From assembly GCF_003001675.1 (NCBI RefSeq), contig NZ_PVYW01000002.1:513408-577407 (forward strand): a DNA stretch of 64,000 nucleotides, read 5' to 3'. The notes under the pieces were generated by a model. It ran no database searches. It was given only the letters and a program-made list of their open reading frames with translations, and was not told the origin of the DNA. The stretch's first letter is position 1, and each line of letters opens with the position of its first letter. The DNA comes from Cohnella sp. SGD-V74 (GTDB taxonomy: Bacteria > Bacillota > Bacilli > Paenibacillales > Paenibacillaceae). A program made the position numbers and the translations under genes. Positions 8,601 through 16,894 of the stretch are shown here, in pieces.

Positions 8601-9662
8601 TTAATCCAGAATCATTTCCTTGCGCTGCTCCGACGAATCGTAGATCGCCTGAATGATCCGGGAAGTCAGAATCGCCGCGTCGATATGGGACGGCAGCTTC
8701 TCTCCGGTGCGGATGCTGCGCAGGAAGGCGTCGATCTCGTTCTGGAACATGTCGCTCGTGCGGAACTTCGGCGTCGATTCGATCAGCGCCCCGTTGCTGG
8801 CCCCGTAGAGCTTGAAATCCTGGCCGTACTGAAGGCGGATACCCGCCTTATCGCCCAGAAAATCGATATACATCTCAGGAACTCCGATGTTCTGCGCCCA
8901 GGCTCCGTTCAGCGAGATCGTCGGTCCTTCCGTGCGGACGAGCGCCGTCACGAAGTCGTCGACGTCGTACGTTCCTTCCGGGTTCGGCGGACCGGCCCAC
9001 ATGTCCACATACGCGTAGTTGGCCAGATCCGCGCCCAGCTTGCTGTAAGCTTGGCCCGAGACGGTTCGCGGCAGAGGGTCGCCCAGACAGTACATGACGA
9101 GGTCGAGAAAATGGACGCCCCAATCGATCAGAGCCCCGCCCCCGGCGATCGCCTTCGTCGTGAACGGGCCGCCGAGCCCGGGAATGGAACGATGAGCGCG
9201 GAAGCTGACGTATACATGGTAGACTTCTCCAAGCTCGCCGGAGTCGATCATCCCCTTGATCACGTTAACGCCGTCGTTAAAGCGATTGACGACGCCGATG
9301 TTGAGCGCCTTGCCGCTCTCGCGCTGCGCCTGCTGCATCTCCAGCGCTTCCGCGTAGGTGCGGGCCGCCGGCTTCTCGCACAGCACGTGTTTGCCCGCGC
9401 GCAAGCAGGCGATGGACAGCGGCGCATGCAGATGGTTCGGCGTGCAGATCGACACCGCCTCCACCTCGGGATCTTCGAGAATGACGCGATAGTCCGTAAT
9501 CGCCTGGCCGCAGCCGAATTCGCGAACGGCCGCTTCCGCGCGCTCCGGATTAATGTCGCATAAATATTTGATCTCGGCGTCGGGATTACCGCAATACGCC
9601 CGAATATGCTGACTGCTGGCGATCGCCCCGCAGCCGATTACCGCCACTTTGATTTTGCCCAT
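8601..9662 (-). CDS. Gfo/Idh/MocA-family NAD(P)-dependent sugar oxidoreductase
   Basis: This 353-residue enzyme has the classical N-terminal Rossmann fold (VAVIGCGAIASSQHIRAY, residues about 5-22), the CTPNHLHAPLSIACLRAGKHVLCEKP segment with the family EKP at about 98, and the C-terminal substrate domain with GGGALIDWGVHFLDL. Members oxidise or epimerise sugars and inositols with NAD(P). It is six bases downstream of a permease gene, so it is almost certainly co-transcribed and acts on the imported sugar or a derivative. The exact substrate is not deducible. Confidence 0.9.
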   Translation of the reverse strand: MGKIKVAVIGCGAIASSQHIRAYCGNPDAEIKYLCDINPERAEAAVREFGCGQAITDYRVILEDPEVEAVSICTPNHLHAPLSIACLRAGKHVLCEKPAARTYAEALEMQQAQRESGKALNIGVVNRFNDGVNVIKGMIDSGELGEVYHVYVSFRAHRSIPGLGGPFTTKAIAGGGALIDWGVHFLDLVMYCLGDPLPRTVSGQAYSKLGADLANYAYVDMWAGPPNPEGTYDVDDFVTALVRTEGPTISLNGAWAQNIGVPEMYIDFLGDKAGIRLQYGQDFKLYGASNGALIESTPKFRTSDMFQNEIDAFLRSIRTGEKLPSHIDAAILTSRIIQAIYDSSEQRKEMILD

Positions 9663-9668
9663 GCACGG

Positions 9669-10532
9669 TCACCCCTTGATCCCGGTTAGCTTAATGCCTT
9701 CGATGAATTGCTTCTGCGCGAAGAAGAACAGCACGATGATCGGCAGCGTGAACATCGCCGAAGCCGCCATCAGCTTCTCCCACATAATATAGTGGGTCTG
9801 CATGAACGCATACAGCCCGAGCGAAAGCGTATAGTCCTTCTCATTGTTCAGATACAGCAGCGGGCCGAGGAAGTCCGACCAGGTCGCCAGAAACAGCAGG
9901 ACGCCTACCGTCGCGATGATCGGCTTGCTGAGCGGCATCAGAATTTGCAGGTAGATGCGCAGCTCGGAAGCGCCGTCGATTTTGGCGGAATGGATGAGCG
10001 ATACCGGCAGCGTCATGAAGAACTGCCGCAGCAAGAAGATGTAATACCCCGCCCCGGCGCTCAGAAACGCGGGCAGGATCAGCGGCATATACGAGCCGAT
10101 CATGCCGAGCTTGCCCCAGATGATATACGTCGGAATCATCGTGACTTGATAAGGGAGCAGAAGCGTTCCGATGACAAGCGCGAAAATGACGTTCTTGCCT
10201 TTCCATTCGATATGCGAGCACGCGTAGGCGACCAGCGGAGCCGATATCAGCACTCCGATGACGCACATGATGGAGATGAAAAAGGTGTTCCAGGTCATGC
10301 CGAGAAAGTTGATCTCGCGGAAGACGTCGACGTAATTTTCCCAGCGCGGTTGCTTCGGGAAGAGCACCGGAGGATTGGCGTACAAATCCTTGTCGGACTT
10401 GATCGAAGTCAGCAGTAGCCACAGGATCGGCATGACGAACACGGCGCTGAACGCCGCAAGGAACAGATGGGGCACGAAGCGGCGAATGCCTTTGCCCGCG
10501 CCGCCGCCGAATGAACCGGTTGCCGAACTCAT
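9669..10532 (-). CDS. MalG-type carbohydrate ABC transporter permease
   Basis: This 287-residue inner-membrane protein has six predicted transmembrane segments, the first at about 19-42. Its EAA-type loop (HSAKIDGASELRIYLQILMPLSKP, about residues 185-208) contacts the ATPase. It ends in the family tail FIEGIKLTGIKG. Its ATG lies one base after the TGA of the upstream permease (TGACATG), so translation is coupled. With 10534-11433 it forms the membrane channel fed by the binding protein at 11523. No ATPase gene is nearby. Confidence 0.93.
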   Translation of the reverse strand: MSSATGSFGGGAGKGIRRFVPHLFLAAFSAVFVMPILWLLLTSIKSDKDLYANPPVLFPKQPRWENYVDVFREINFLGMTWNTFFISIMCVIGVLISAPLVAYACSHIEWKGKNVIFALVIGTLLLPYQVTMIPTYIIWGKLGMIGSYMPLILPAFLSAGAGYYIFLLRQFFMTLPVSLIHSAKIDGASELRIYLQILMPLSKPIIATVGVLLFLATWSDFLGPLLYLNNEKDYTLSLGLYAFMQTHYIMWEKLMAASAMFTLPIIVLFFFAQKQFIEGIKLTGIKG

Positions 10533-10533
10533 G

Positions 10534-11433
10534 TCAATCCCCCCCGTAAGTCACCCATCGGTTGGATGAGCGGAAGATCAGATAGGTCACGATGGACGTA
10601 ATCAGGAACAGCACCCACGCCATCGCGCTGGCATGCCCCATCCGGAAGTCGACGAACGCTTCCCGGTAGAGCAGCACCGCGTAGAACAGAAGCGACTTCT
10701 CCGGTCCCGCCATCGTCTGGTTGGCGCCGGAATTCGTCATCGACGCCAGCATGAATGCCTGCGCGAAGTACTGGAAGTACGTGATCAATCCCATGATCAG
10801 CTGGAATAAAATGATCGGCGAAATGCTGGGCAGCGTAATGCTGAGAAACTTGCGTACTTTGCCCGCGCCGTCAATCTCCGCCGATTCGTACAAGCTTCTC
10901 GGCACGTCCTGCAGGGAAGCGAGGAAGATGATCATGATGCCGCCGGCTCCCCAGGCTCCCATCAGAATGAGCGAAGGCTTCGTCCAGACCGGATCGAGCA
11001 GCCAGTTCGGTCCCCGTATGCCGAGGTAGCCGAGCGCCGTATTGATAAGACCGCTTTTCGGATTAAGCACCCACATCCAGACGAGCGACGTCGCGATAGC
11101 CGGGACGATCGAAGGAATATAGTACAAGGTGCGGTAGATGGACTGGCCGCGAACCTTCATATTCAGCATTTGGGCGAGCAGCAGCCCAACGATCAGGCTG
11201 ATCGGCGTAGCGAACAAGACCATGTAAAGCGTATTGGCGATGCTCTTCCAGACGTCCTTCTCCTGGAACACCCAACGGTAGTTGTCCAGTCCGACCCAGG
11301 AAGGAGACTTGAACATGTTGAAGTCCGTGAAGCTGTAGACGAGCGATGCGCCGATCGGATACAAGGTGAACGCAATAAAACCGATCAGGAACGGACTGGA
11401 GAACAGCAGTCCGGTAAGGGTCGCTCTTTTCAT
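10534..11433 (-). CDS. MalF/UgpA-type sugar ABC transporter permease
   Basis: This 299-residue inner-membrane protein begins MKRATLTGLLFSSPFLIGFIAFTLYPIGASLVYSFTDFN, the usual first transmembrane segment of the family. The EAA loop reads YESAEIDGAGKVRKFLSITLPSISP around residues 185-209. GGAGGTGA precedes the ATG at 11433. It pairs with the MalG-type subunit just downstream. The 89-base gap to the binding-protein gene contains a hairpin (11487-11509) that could lower permease expression relative to the SBP, as is common in such operons. Confidence 0.93.
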   Translation of the reverse strand: MKRATLTGLLFSSPFLIGFIAFTLYPIGASLVYSFTDFNMFKSPSWVGLDNYRWVFQEKDVWKSIANTLYMVLFATPISLIVGLLLAQMLNMKVRGQSIYRTLYYIPSIVPAIATSLVWMWVLNPKSGLINTALGYLGIRGPNWLLDPVWTKPSLILMGAWGAGGIMIIFLASLQDVPRSLYESAEIDGAGKVRKFLSITLPSISPIILFQLIMGLITYFQYFAQAFMLASMTNSGANQTMAGPEKSLLFYAVLLYREAFVDFRMGHASAMAWVLFLITSIVTYLIFRSSNRWVTYGGD

Positions 11434-11486
11434 ATCGGGTCACCTCCGTATCTTGGAGCGGATGGAGCTGTACAAGCGCAACAGCC

Positions 11487-11509
11487 GGGGGCCCGGATTC
11501 GGAACCCCC
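11487..11509 (-). promoter_or_regulatory. Intercistronic hairpin between SBP and permease genes
   Basis: GGGGG and CCCCC flank a 13-base loop with no T run. It sits between the stop of the SBP gene (11523) and the permease start (11433). This is a usual place for an RNA-stabilising or partial-termination hairpin that raises SBP above permease levels (inference). Confidence 0.4.
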
Positions 11510-11522
11510 AACCGTTCGTGCG

Positions 11523-12863
11523 CTATTTCAGAAATTCCGCCAGCTTGCCTTCGAGCACGCTCATCGTTTCGTCCGGCGTTTTCTTCAAGTTGAACATCAG
11601 CTCAAGCTCTTCGCCCAACAGCTTGTCGAAGTCGCTGCGCTTGGCGAAATGCGGAATCGACTTCAGGTTCGGGCTTTCGGTCAGCGGCATAATCTGCTCC
11701 GAATCGACCATGTCCTTCATGGCCGGCTGCGCCATCGCGCTCTTCGTCGCCGGGATGTTGCCCATCAGCGACATGAATTTCGCCAGCGGCTCCGGCGAGT
11801 ACAGGTACTTCATGAACTCCCAGGCTCCGTCAACGTTTTTGCTCGTCTTCGCGATGTAGAAGATGGAGCTGCTGACGAGTCCGCCGCCGGCCGTCTCCGG
11901 CTTGCCGTCCAGATAAGGCAGCGGGGCGATGCCGTAATCGACGTCGATGTTCATGTTCTTGATATGGGCGGACAGCCACGGTCCGTCGAAGCGGATCGCT
12001 TGCTTGCCCGTCAGGAACGGATCGGTCGGGTCCAGCCACTTGCCGGCCGCTTGCAGCTGGCGGATGTTGTCCACGCCAAATTGGGTATTGTAGTCGTAGA
12101 TCATCTGCATGGCGGCCTTCGTGCTCTCGTTGTTGAACGTCAGCTCCTTGGCGCCCTCGCTCAAGTAGGCAGAGCCGAAGCCGTGAGCCAAGGCGTTGAA
12201 CAGATAGGCCTCGGACGGATAAGATGGGAAGCCGATGACTTCGATAGAGCCGTCGCCGTTGACCTTCGTCGTCTTCAGGGCGACATCGTACAGCTCTTTG
12301 CTCGTTTTCGGCGGCTCGGAGTAGCCCGCGTCGGCAAGCAGCTTTTTATTGTAGTACATAATGGAGAAGTTCGCGTTCAGCGGCAGGGAATACAGCTTGT
12401 CGTCGAATCGGCCGGATTCCAAGGCGGCAGGGATGAAATCGGACACATCGTAGCCGTCTCTGGCGATCAGATCGTCGAGCGGCAGCGCGATGCCTTGCTG
12501 AGCGTACTGGGGAACGACCCAGTCGAAGGAGTCGGTCAAGTCGGGGCCGTTGCCCCCGGCGATGGCGACCTTGATCTTCTGCTCGTCGGGCACGGACAGC
12601 CCTTCTACCGTATATTTGTCCTGGCTGGCGTTGAAGTCTTGAATGATCTGTTCCAGCGCTTCGCCTTCGGCTCCGCCCCACAAATACCATACCGATACTT
12701 TCGATTTTTCCCCCGCGGGCTTGCCGGACTCGCTTGCGGATGAAGACGGAGAGGCGCTGCCTTTATTCCCGTTATCGCTGCCGCTGCACGCGGACAGCAC
12801 ACCCGCAACCATCATAACGACAACCAGAAGCAATGACGCTTTTCTACCTTGCTTTGCATTCAT
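11523..12863 (-). CDS. Sugar-binding lipoprotein of ABC importer (extracellular solute-binding protein family 1)
   Basis: The protein has 446 residues. The signal peptide ends in the lipobox LSAC with the lipidated Cys at 26, followed by a Ser/Gly-rich linker (about 27-52) and a binding domain (VSVWYLWGGAEGEALEQIIQDFNAS). The binding-domain signature INYYNKKLL-like SIMYYNKKLLADAGYSEPPKTSKEL appears at about 168-193. It captures the sugar outside the cell for the permeases at 9669 and 10534. It lies 181 bases downstream of nanE on the same strand, which suggests an amino sugar such as N-acetylmannosamine or a glycan containing it (inference from neighbours). Confidence 0.93.
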   Translation of the reverse strand: MNAKQGRKASLLLVVVMMVAGVLSACSGSDNGNKGSASPSSSASESGKPAGEKSKVSVWYLWGGAEGEALEQIIQDFNASQDKYTVEGLSVPDEQKIKVAIAGGNGPDLTDSFDWVVPQYAQQGIALPLDDLIARDGYDVSDFIPAALESGRFDDKLYSLPLNANFSIMYYNKKLLADAGYSEPPKTSKELYDVALKTTKVNGDGSIEVIGFPSYPSEAYLFNALAHGFGSAYLSEGAKELTFNNESTKAAMQMIYDYNTQFGVDNIRQLQAAGKWLDPTDPFLTGKQAIRFDGPWLSAHIKNMNIDVDYGIAPLPYLDGKPETAGGGLVSSSIFYIAKTSKNVDGAWEFMKYLYSPEPLAKFMSLMGNIPATKSAMAQPAMKDMVDSEQIMPLTESPNLKSIPHFAKRSDFDKLLGEELELMFNLKKTPDETMSVLEGKLAEFLK

Positions 12864-13044
12864 GCTTGTTCACCCTCGCTTTGAATGATAATTTTCTCTT
12901 GTCATCATTTCTCTTGCGAACTGCAGACCGCTTCCCCCCTCCACACCCCCTTCAATTAGTCAAAATAGCAAACATTATTTCTTTTTTCGATAAACAATAG
13001 GAGGAATTATCCGCCAATTGAGATTAAAGGAAGACAGCTTCCGG

Positions 13045-13755
13045 TTATTGCGCCAACTCCCGCTGCGACGCCGAACGGATCGCGCCCACGAATCTGCGGG
13101 TAATTTCCTGAGGACGGGTAATCGCCGTCCCGACGACAACGGCATGCGCACCGGCTTGCAGACAAGCCGTGCATTCCTCGATCGTCCAGATCTTCCCCTC
13201 TGCCAGCACCGGCACTTCGCGCAGCGCGGCCAACCGCCCGACCAGCTCGATATCGGGCTCATCCTGCTGCGGGCTGTGCGGGGTGTAACCCGACAGCGTA
13301 GTCGATACGAGATCGACGCCAAGCTTCATCGCCGCGACCCCTTCTTCGAAAGTGGATACGTCGGCCACGATCCGCACTTGCGGACATTCCTCGCGGATCG
13401 ACGCGATCAATTCCGCCAGCGTCCGTCCGTCCGGTCTTGGCAGCGAAGTGGCGTCCAAGGCGACGAACTCCGCTCCCGCCTCCGCGATCTCCTTCACCTC
13501 GAGCATGGTCGGCGTGATGTACACGTCCGAATCGGGGTAATGCTTCTTGTACAGTCCGATAATCGGCAGCCCGCATGCCTGTTTAATCGCTTTCACGTCT
13601 TGCGGCGTGTTGGCCCGGATCGCTACCGCTCCTCCTTCCGCAGCCGCAACCGCCATGGCCGCCATATGCTCGGGACCGTACAACGGCTCGCCGTCCAGAG
13701 CTTGGCAGGAAACGATAAGCCCTCCCGCTATTTCTTCAATAAGGTTTCGAGTCAT
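13045..13755 (-). CDS. nanE: N-acetylmannosamine-6-phosphate 2-epimerase
   Basis: This 236-residue TIM-barrel enzyme converts ManNAc-6-phosphate to GlcNAc-6-phosphate. The sequence shows the NanE hallmarks GGLIVSCQALDGEPLYGPEHMAAMAVAAAEGGAVAIRAN, PIIGLYKKHYPDSDVYITPT (catalytic Lys region, around residue 68), ADVSTFEEGVAAMKLGVDLVSTTLSGYTPHS and VLAEGKIWT. I chose the ATG at 13755, preceded by AGGTGA at 5 bases; the frame extends upstream to 14253 but only through the intergenic promoter region. It heads the operon that continues with the SBP and permeases. A ROK kinase and an RpiR regulator nearby complete a plausible ManNAc pathway. No nanA, nagA or nagB gene is in the window. Confidence 0.95.
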   Translation of the reverse strand: MTRNLIEEIAGGLIVSCQALDGEPLYGPEHMAAMAVAAAEGGAVAIRANTPQDVKAIKQACGLPIIGLYKKHYPDSDVYITPTMLEVKEIAEAGAEFVALDATSLPRPDGRTLAELIASIREECPQVRIVADVSTFEEGVAAMKLGVDLVSTTLSGYTPHSPQQDEPDIELVGRLAALREVPVLAEGKIWTIEECTACLQAGAHAVVVGTAITRPQEITRRFVGAIRSASQRELAQ

Positions 13756-13822
13756 TCCATCACCTGTTATCCCTGAGTTTGCACCGATAGATTCGGATTC
13801 GCTATTGCACTGCGATGGCCTC

Positions 13823-13831
13823 ATTATAACA
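13823..13831 (-). promoter_or_regulatory. Extended -10 promoter of nanE
   Basis: On the minus strand TGTTATAAT is a perfect extended -10 (TGnTATAAT). It sits 68 bases upstream of the nanE start, next to a very AT-rich tract (13840-13880) shared with the divergent promoter. Confidence 0.6.
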
Positions 13832-13910
13832 GCAGCCTTTTCGAAATTAAAGATATTTTTTTTATTTTTAAATATAAAAGTGGATCTAACCTCCATTTTG
13901 TCGATTGCTG

Positions 13911-13919
13911 TGCTATAAT
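13911..13919 (+). promoter_or_regulatory. Extended -10 promoter of the DUF4127 gene
   Basis: TGCTATAAT is a perfect extended -10 about 89 bases upstream of the DUF4127 start at 14008. No good -35 is visible at 17 bases, which is normal for extended -10 promoters. It is back to back with the nanE promoter, so one regulator could control both. Confidence 0.6.
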
Positions 13920-14007
13920 GAACTTGCTCTGATTCCCAATAGAGGCGCACGTTCGCAAAGTCCGGCTCCGGCTTTCGGGAACTGCCGCCAATGAAGGAGA
14001 TTCGTCC

Positions 14008-15573
14008 ATGACTGCTATCGTTTATGTGCCTTTGGATGAAAGACCTTGCAATGCCGATTATCCGCTGCAAATCGCCGCCGCGACCGATCTGAACCTGATC
14101 GTGCCGCCCCGGGAGCTGCTCGGACGCAAGAAACAGCCCGCCGATACCGGACGGCTCGCCTCCTGGCTGACAGGGCAGGCCGCCGAGGCTGACGTGCTGA
14201 TCGTATCGATCGACATGCTCGTCTACGGAGGCATCGTGCCGTCCCGGCTTCACCAGTGGAGCTTGGAGGAATGCTCCAGGCGGCTAAGCGCGCTGGAGGA
14301 ATGCAAGCGCGTGAATCCAGAGCTGAAAATATACGCCTTCAACTTGATCATGAGGGCTCCGGCTTACAGCAGCAGCGAAGAAGAACCGGATTATTACGCC
14401 GATTACGGCGCGCAGCTGTCCCGCAGCGGCTGGCTTCGGGACAAGGAACGCCGCGACGGCTTGACCGACGAGGAGGCGCGCGAACTGGAGCGGATCTCCG
14501 CATCCTTGCCGGAAGAAGTATATGAAGATTTCACCCGCCGCCGGGCCACGAATGCGGAGGTCAACCGATTAAGCGTAGAGCTGGCGCGGGACGGCGCGAT
14601 CGACTTCCTGATCATTCCGCTCGACGACAACGCCAAGTACGGCTACACGTCCGCGGAGCAGCGGAAGCTGCTGCTGACGATCGAGCGGGAAGGATTGCTT
14701 GACCGGGTGCACATGTATCCGGGAGCGGACGAGATCGGGTGCACGCTGTTCGCGCGCGTCTTATGCGAGCTGAAGGGCTATCGGCCCGAGGTGTTCATCC
14801 GCCACTCCGCGACGAACGGACCGTTCGTTATTCCGAAGTACGAGGATCGCAGCCTCGGAGAAAGCCTGAAATCCCATCTCACCGCGATGGGCGCGTTCAT
14901 CGCCGACAACTCGCTCGAGGCCGACGTCGTGCTGATGATCAACTCGGCTCCGGTCGGCGCCTCTGACATGGCGGAGACGGACGGAGCTTACGGAGACCGC
15001 CATGCCGCCTACTTCTCCGAGGTCGGACTCCGGGAGTTCGCCCTGGCTATCCAGACTTACAGCGACAAGGGCAAGCTCGTCGCGCTGGCGGACGTCGCTG
15101 CCTGCAACGGCGGAGACGAGCCTCTATTGAAGCTGCTGTCTTCATCCGGCTTGCTCTCCCGCCTGTCGGCATACGCCGGCTGGAACACCTCGGGCAACTC
15201 GCTCGGCACCGTGATTTCCCATGCGATCGTGGAGTCGTATTACCGACGCCAAGGCTCCGCCGCGGACAGCGACTTCGAGCAGACCCGGGCGCTAAGCAGC
15301 AGACTGTTCTATGTATCCCGGCTGCTGGAGGACTGGGGATACCAAGCCGTCATTCGTACCGATATCGTAAAAAACCGTCTGGCGGAAATGGGCGGCGGCT
15401 ACTTCCGCATCGCGCATATCCAGGACGAGGTAACGGCGCTTATTCACGAACGGCTGGAGCAATTTCTGGCGCAGCATGCGGCAGGTCTTGTTCCCGGCGA
15501 GGTAAGGGTGACGGAAGTCGCGCTGCCCTGGAATCGGATGTTCGAGGTCTCCTTCCGATTGGAAATCGCGTAA
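14008..15573 (+). CDS. DUF4127 family protein
   Basis: This 521-residue protein begins MTAIVYVPLDERPCNADYPLQIAAATDLNLIVPPRELLG, the recognisable start of DUF4127, a family of unknown biochemical function. Other marked stretches are VLIVSIDMLVYGGIVPSRLH (about 70-90), IIPLDDNAKYGYTSAEQRKL (about 207-227), YPGADEIGCTLFARVL (about 236-251) and GWNTSGNSLGTVISHAI (about 391-408). There is no signal peptide. AAGGAGA precedes the ATG by a good distance. It is divergent from nanE and convergent with a ROK kinase. That placement within an amino-sugar cluster, with back-to-back promoters, points to amino-sugar or glycan metabolism (inference). No reaction can be assigned. Confidence 0.9.
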   Translation: MTAIVYVPLDERPCNADYPLQIAAATDLNLIVPPRELLGRKKQPADTGRLASWLTGQAAEADVLIVSIDMLVYGGIVPSRLHQWSLEECSRRLSALEECKRVNPELKIYAFNLIMRAPAYSSSEEEPDYYADYGAQLSRSGWLRDKERRDGLTDEEARELERISASLPEEVYEDFTRRRATNAEVNRLSVELARDGAIDFLIIPLDDNAKYGYTSAEQRKLLLTIEREGLLDRVHMYPGADEIGCTLFARVLCELKGYRPEVFIRHSATNGPFVIPKYEDRSLGESLKSHLTAMGAFIADNSLEADVVLMINSAPVGASDMAETDGAYGDRHAAYFSEVGLREFALAIQTYSDKGKLVALADVAACNGGDEPLLKLLSSSGLLSRLSAYAGWNTSGNSLGTVISHAIVESYYRRQGSAADSDFEQTRALSSRLFYVSRLLEDWGYQAVIRTDIVKNRLAEMGGGYFRIAHIQDEVTALIHERLEQFLAQHAAGLVPGEVRVTEVALPWNRMFEVSFRLEIA

Positions 15574-15576
15574 GAC

Positions 15577-15632
15577 AAAGCCCCGCGAGAGCAGTACGGC
15601 CGAACGTGCCGCACCGCTCCCGCGGGGCTTTT
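15577..15632. terminator. Bidirectional terminator between DUF4127 and ROK kinase genes
   Basis: AAAGCCCCGCG (15577-15587) pairs with CGCGGGGCTTTT (15621-15632). T runs are available in both directions, which fits the convergent gene pair. Confidence 0.8.
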
Positions 15633-15637
15633 CCTCT

Positions 15638-16585
15638 CTATTGTCCGTCGCTGTACAGCCAGACTTGCGCCGCCGCTCCGATTACTCCGGCATCATTGCC
15701 TACGTAGGCGGGCAGCAGCCGGTAAGCGGACCTGACGCTGGGCGAAGTTCGGACGCGCACCTCCCGGTCCAACGCCTCCAGGAAGGAAGGCCCCGTCTCC
15801 GAGACGCCCCCTCCGACGATGACCGCCTGCGGGTTGCACATGTGGATGTAACCGGCGATCGCCGCGGCCAGGGCGCGGATCGCAACGTCCATCACTCGAG
15901 CGGCTTGCGGATCGCCTCGAAGCCACGCCTGCGCAATCTCGCGAGAATCCGGCCGCCAAACCGGCGGCTCCGCGGATTCGGCGATCAGCTCGCGTCCGAG
16001 CCGGGCAATGCCCGAGCCGGAGGCGTACAGCTCGACGCACCCGTTGTTGCCGCAATTGTCGCAGCGCGGCCCGTTAAAGTCGACGGACACATGCCCCAGC
16101 TCTCCGGCGCAGCCTTGCGCTCCCCGCACGATTCGACCGGCTTCGACGATCGCGCCGCCGATTCCCGTTCCGAGCGCGACGCACAGGAAGCTGTCGAGCC
16201 CGCGGCCCGCACCGTATAGCTGCTCCGCGACGGCCACGACGTTCACGTCGTTGTCCACGTAGGCCGGCAAGCCGAACCGCTCTTCCACGCGCGACTTGAT
16301 CGACGTGCCGGTCCAGCCCGGGAGCTGATCTCCGGCAAAGGCAACCGTACCCGACGCAAAATCGATCTGCCCGGCGCTGCCTATGCCGATACCGGCGATG
16401 CCGGCGTCTCCGGGCAGCCGGCTCAGCGTCAGCTCGACTCCCGTCAGCACCTTCTCCATCACCTGGCCAGGACCCAGATGCGCTTCGGTTGGCACCAGGT
16501 GACGGCAGATCACGCACCCTTCCCGGTCGACCGCGGCAACCTGGATTTTCGTTCCTCCGATATCCGCACCAATCGCGTATTCCAT
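15638..16585 (-). CDS. ROK-family sugar kinase, probable amino-sugar kinase
   Basis: This 315-residue protein has the ATP-binding start EYAIGADIGGTKIQVAAVD, the ROK core VDNDVNVVAVAEQLYGAGRG, GTGIGGAIVEAGRIVRGAQGCAGELGHVSVDFNG and the zinc-binding CDNCGNNGCVE (around residue 170). There is no DNA-binding N-terminus, so it is a kinase and not a ROK repressor. GGAGGGAG lies 5 bases before the ATG. With nanE and RpiR close by it is a candidate ManNAc kinase, making the NanE substrate. Glucokinase activity is the main alternative. It is transcribed in the same direction as the RpiR gene, 309 bases downstream of it across a repeat element. Confidence 0.88.
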   Translation of the reverse strand: MEYAIGADIGGTKIQVAAVDREGCVICRHLVPTEAHLGPGQVMEKVLTGVELTLSRLPGDAGIAGIGIGSAGQIDFASGTVAFAGDQLPGWTGTSIKSRVEERFGLPAYVDNDVNVVAVAEQLYGAGRGLDSFLCVALGTGIGGAIVEAGRIVRGAQGCAGELGHVSVDFNGPRCDNCGNNGCVELYASGSGIARLGRELIAESAEPPVWRPDSREIAQAWLRGDPQAARVMDVAIRALAAAIAGYIHMCNPQAVIVGGGVSETGPSFLEALDREVRVRTSPSVRSAYRLLPAYVGNDAGVIGAAAQVWLYSDGQ

Positions 16586-16695
16586 GCTCTCCCTCCATTT
16601 TGCCGGAAATATCTTTTTATATAGTTAATTATAGAGGATATAATCTCCAATTCAAGACAAAGTTTACCGGTGCTCGGCTCTATTGGCGCTATCGG

Positions 16696-16851
16696 CCAGG
16701 GCGTGTATGCATACTCCGAAGATAGCAGATGTTGCCGAATGTTCGTTCCATGCAAGGAACTTTTGTGAAGGCGTACCGGGGGTACGTCAAGCAAAAGTGA
16801 CGCAGCAGGGGGTGATAGATGCCCCTGAGCGGGTTTGCATACACGCCCTAG
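16696..16851. repeat. Palindromic structured repeat element, copy 1
   Basis: The element is bounded by AGGGCGTGTATGCA (16698-16711) and its exact reverse complement (16836-16849). Internal stems are ACTTTTG/CAAAAGT (16759-16765 with 16792-16798), GGCGTACC/GGTACGTC inside that, and CAGGGG/CCCCTG (16806-16811 with 16822-16827). It fills most of the 309-base gap between the ROK and RpiR genes. A closely similar element is at 61728-61894 and a collapsed one at 27701-27732. It could be a MITE-like mobile element or a structured RNA. No protein-coding capacity is convincing. Confidence 0.8.
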
Positions 16852-16894
16852 CGCCACCGCTTATTTTTCCTCCAATAGCCCCGACAAAAGGGGA

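Noticed and set aside
7722..9563. 613-codon plus-strand frame opposite the two Gfo-type genes
   Set aside because: The minus-strand genes carry clear family motifs and ribosome sites. The antisense frame is rich in Arg and has no homology.
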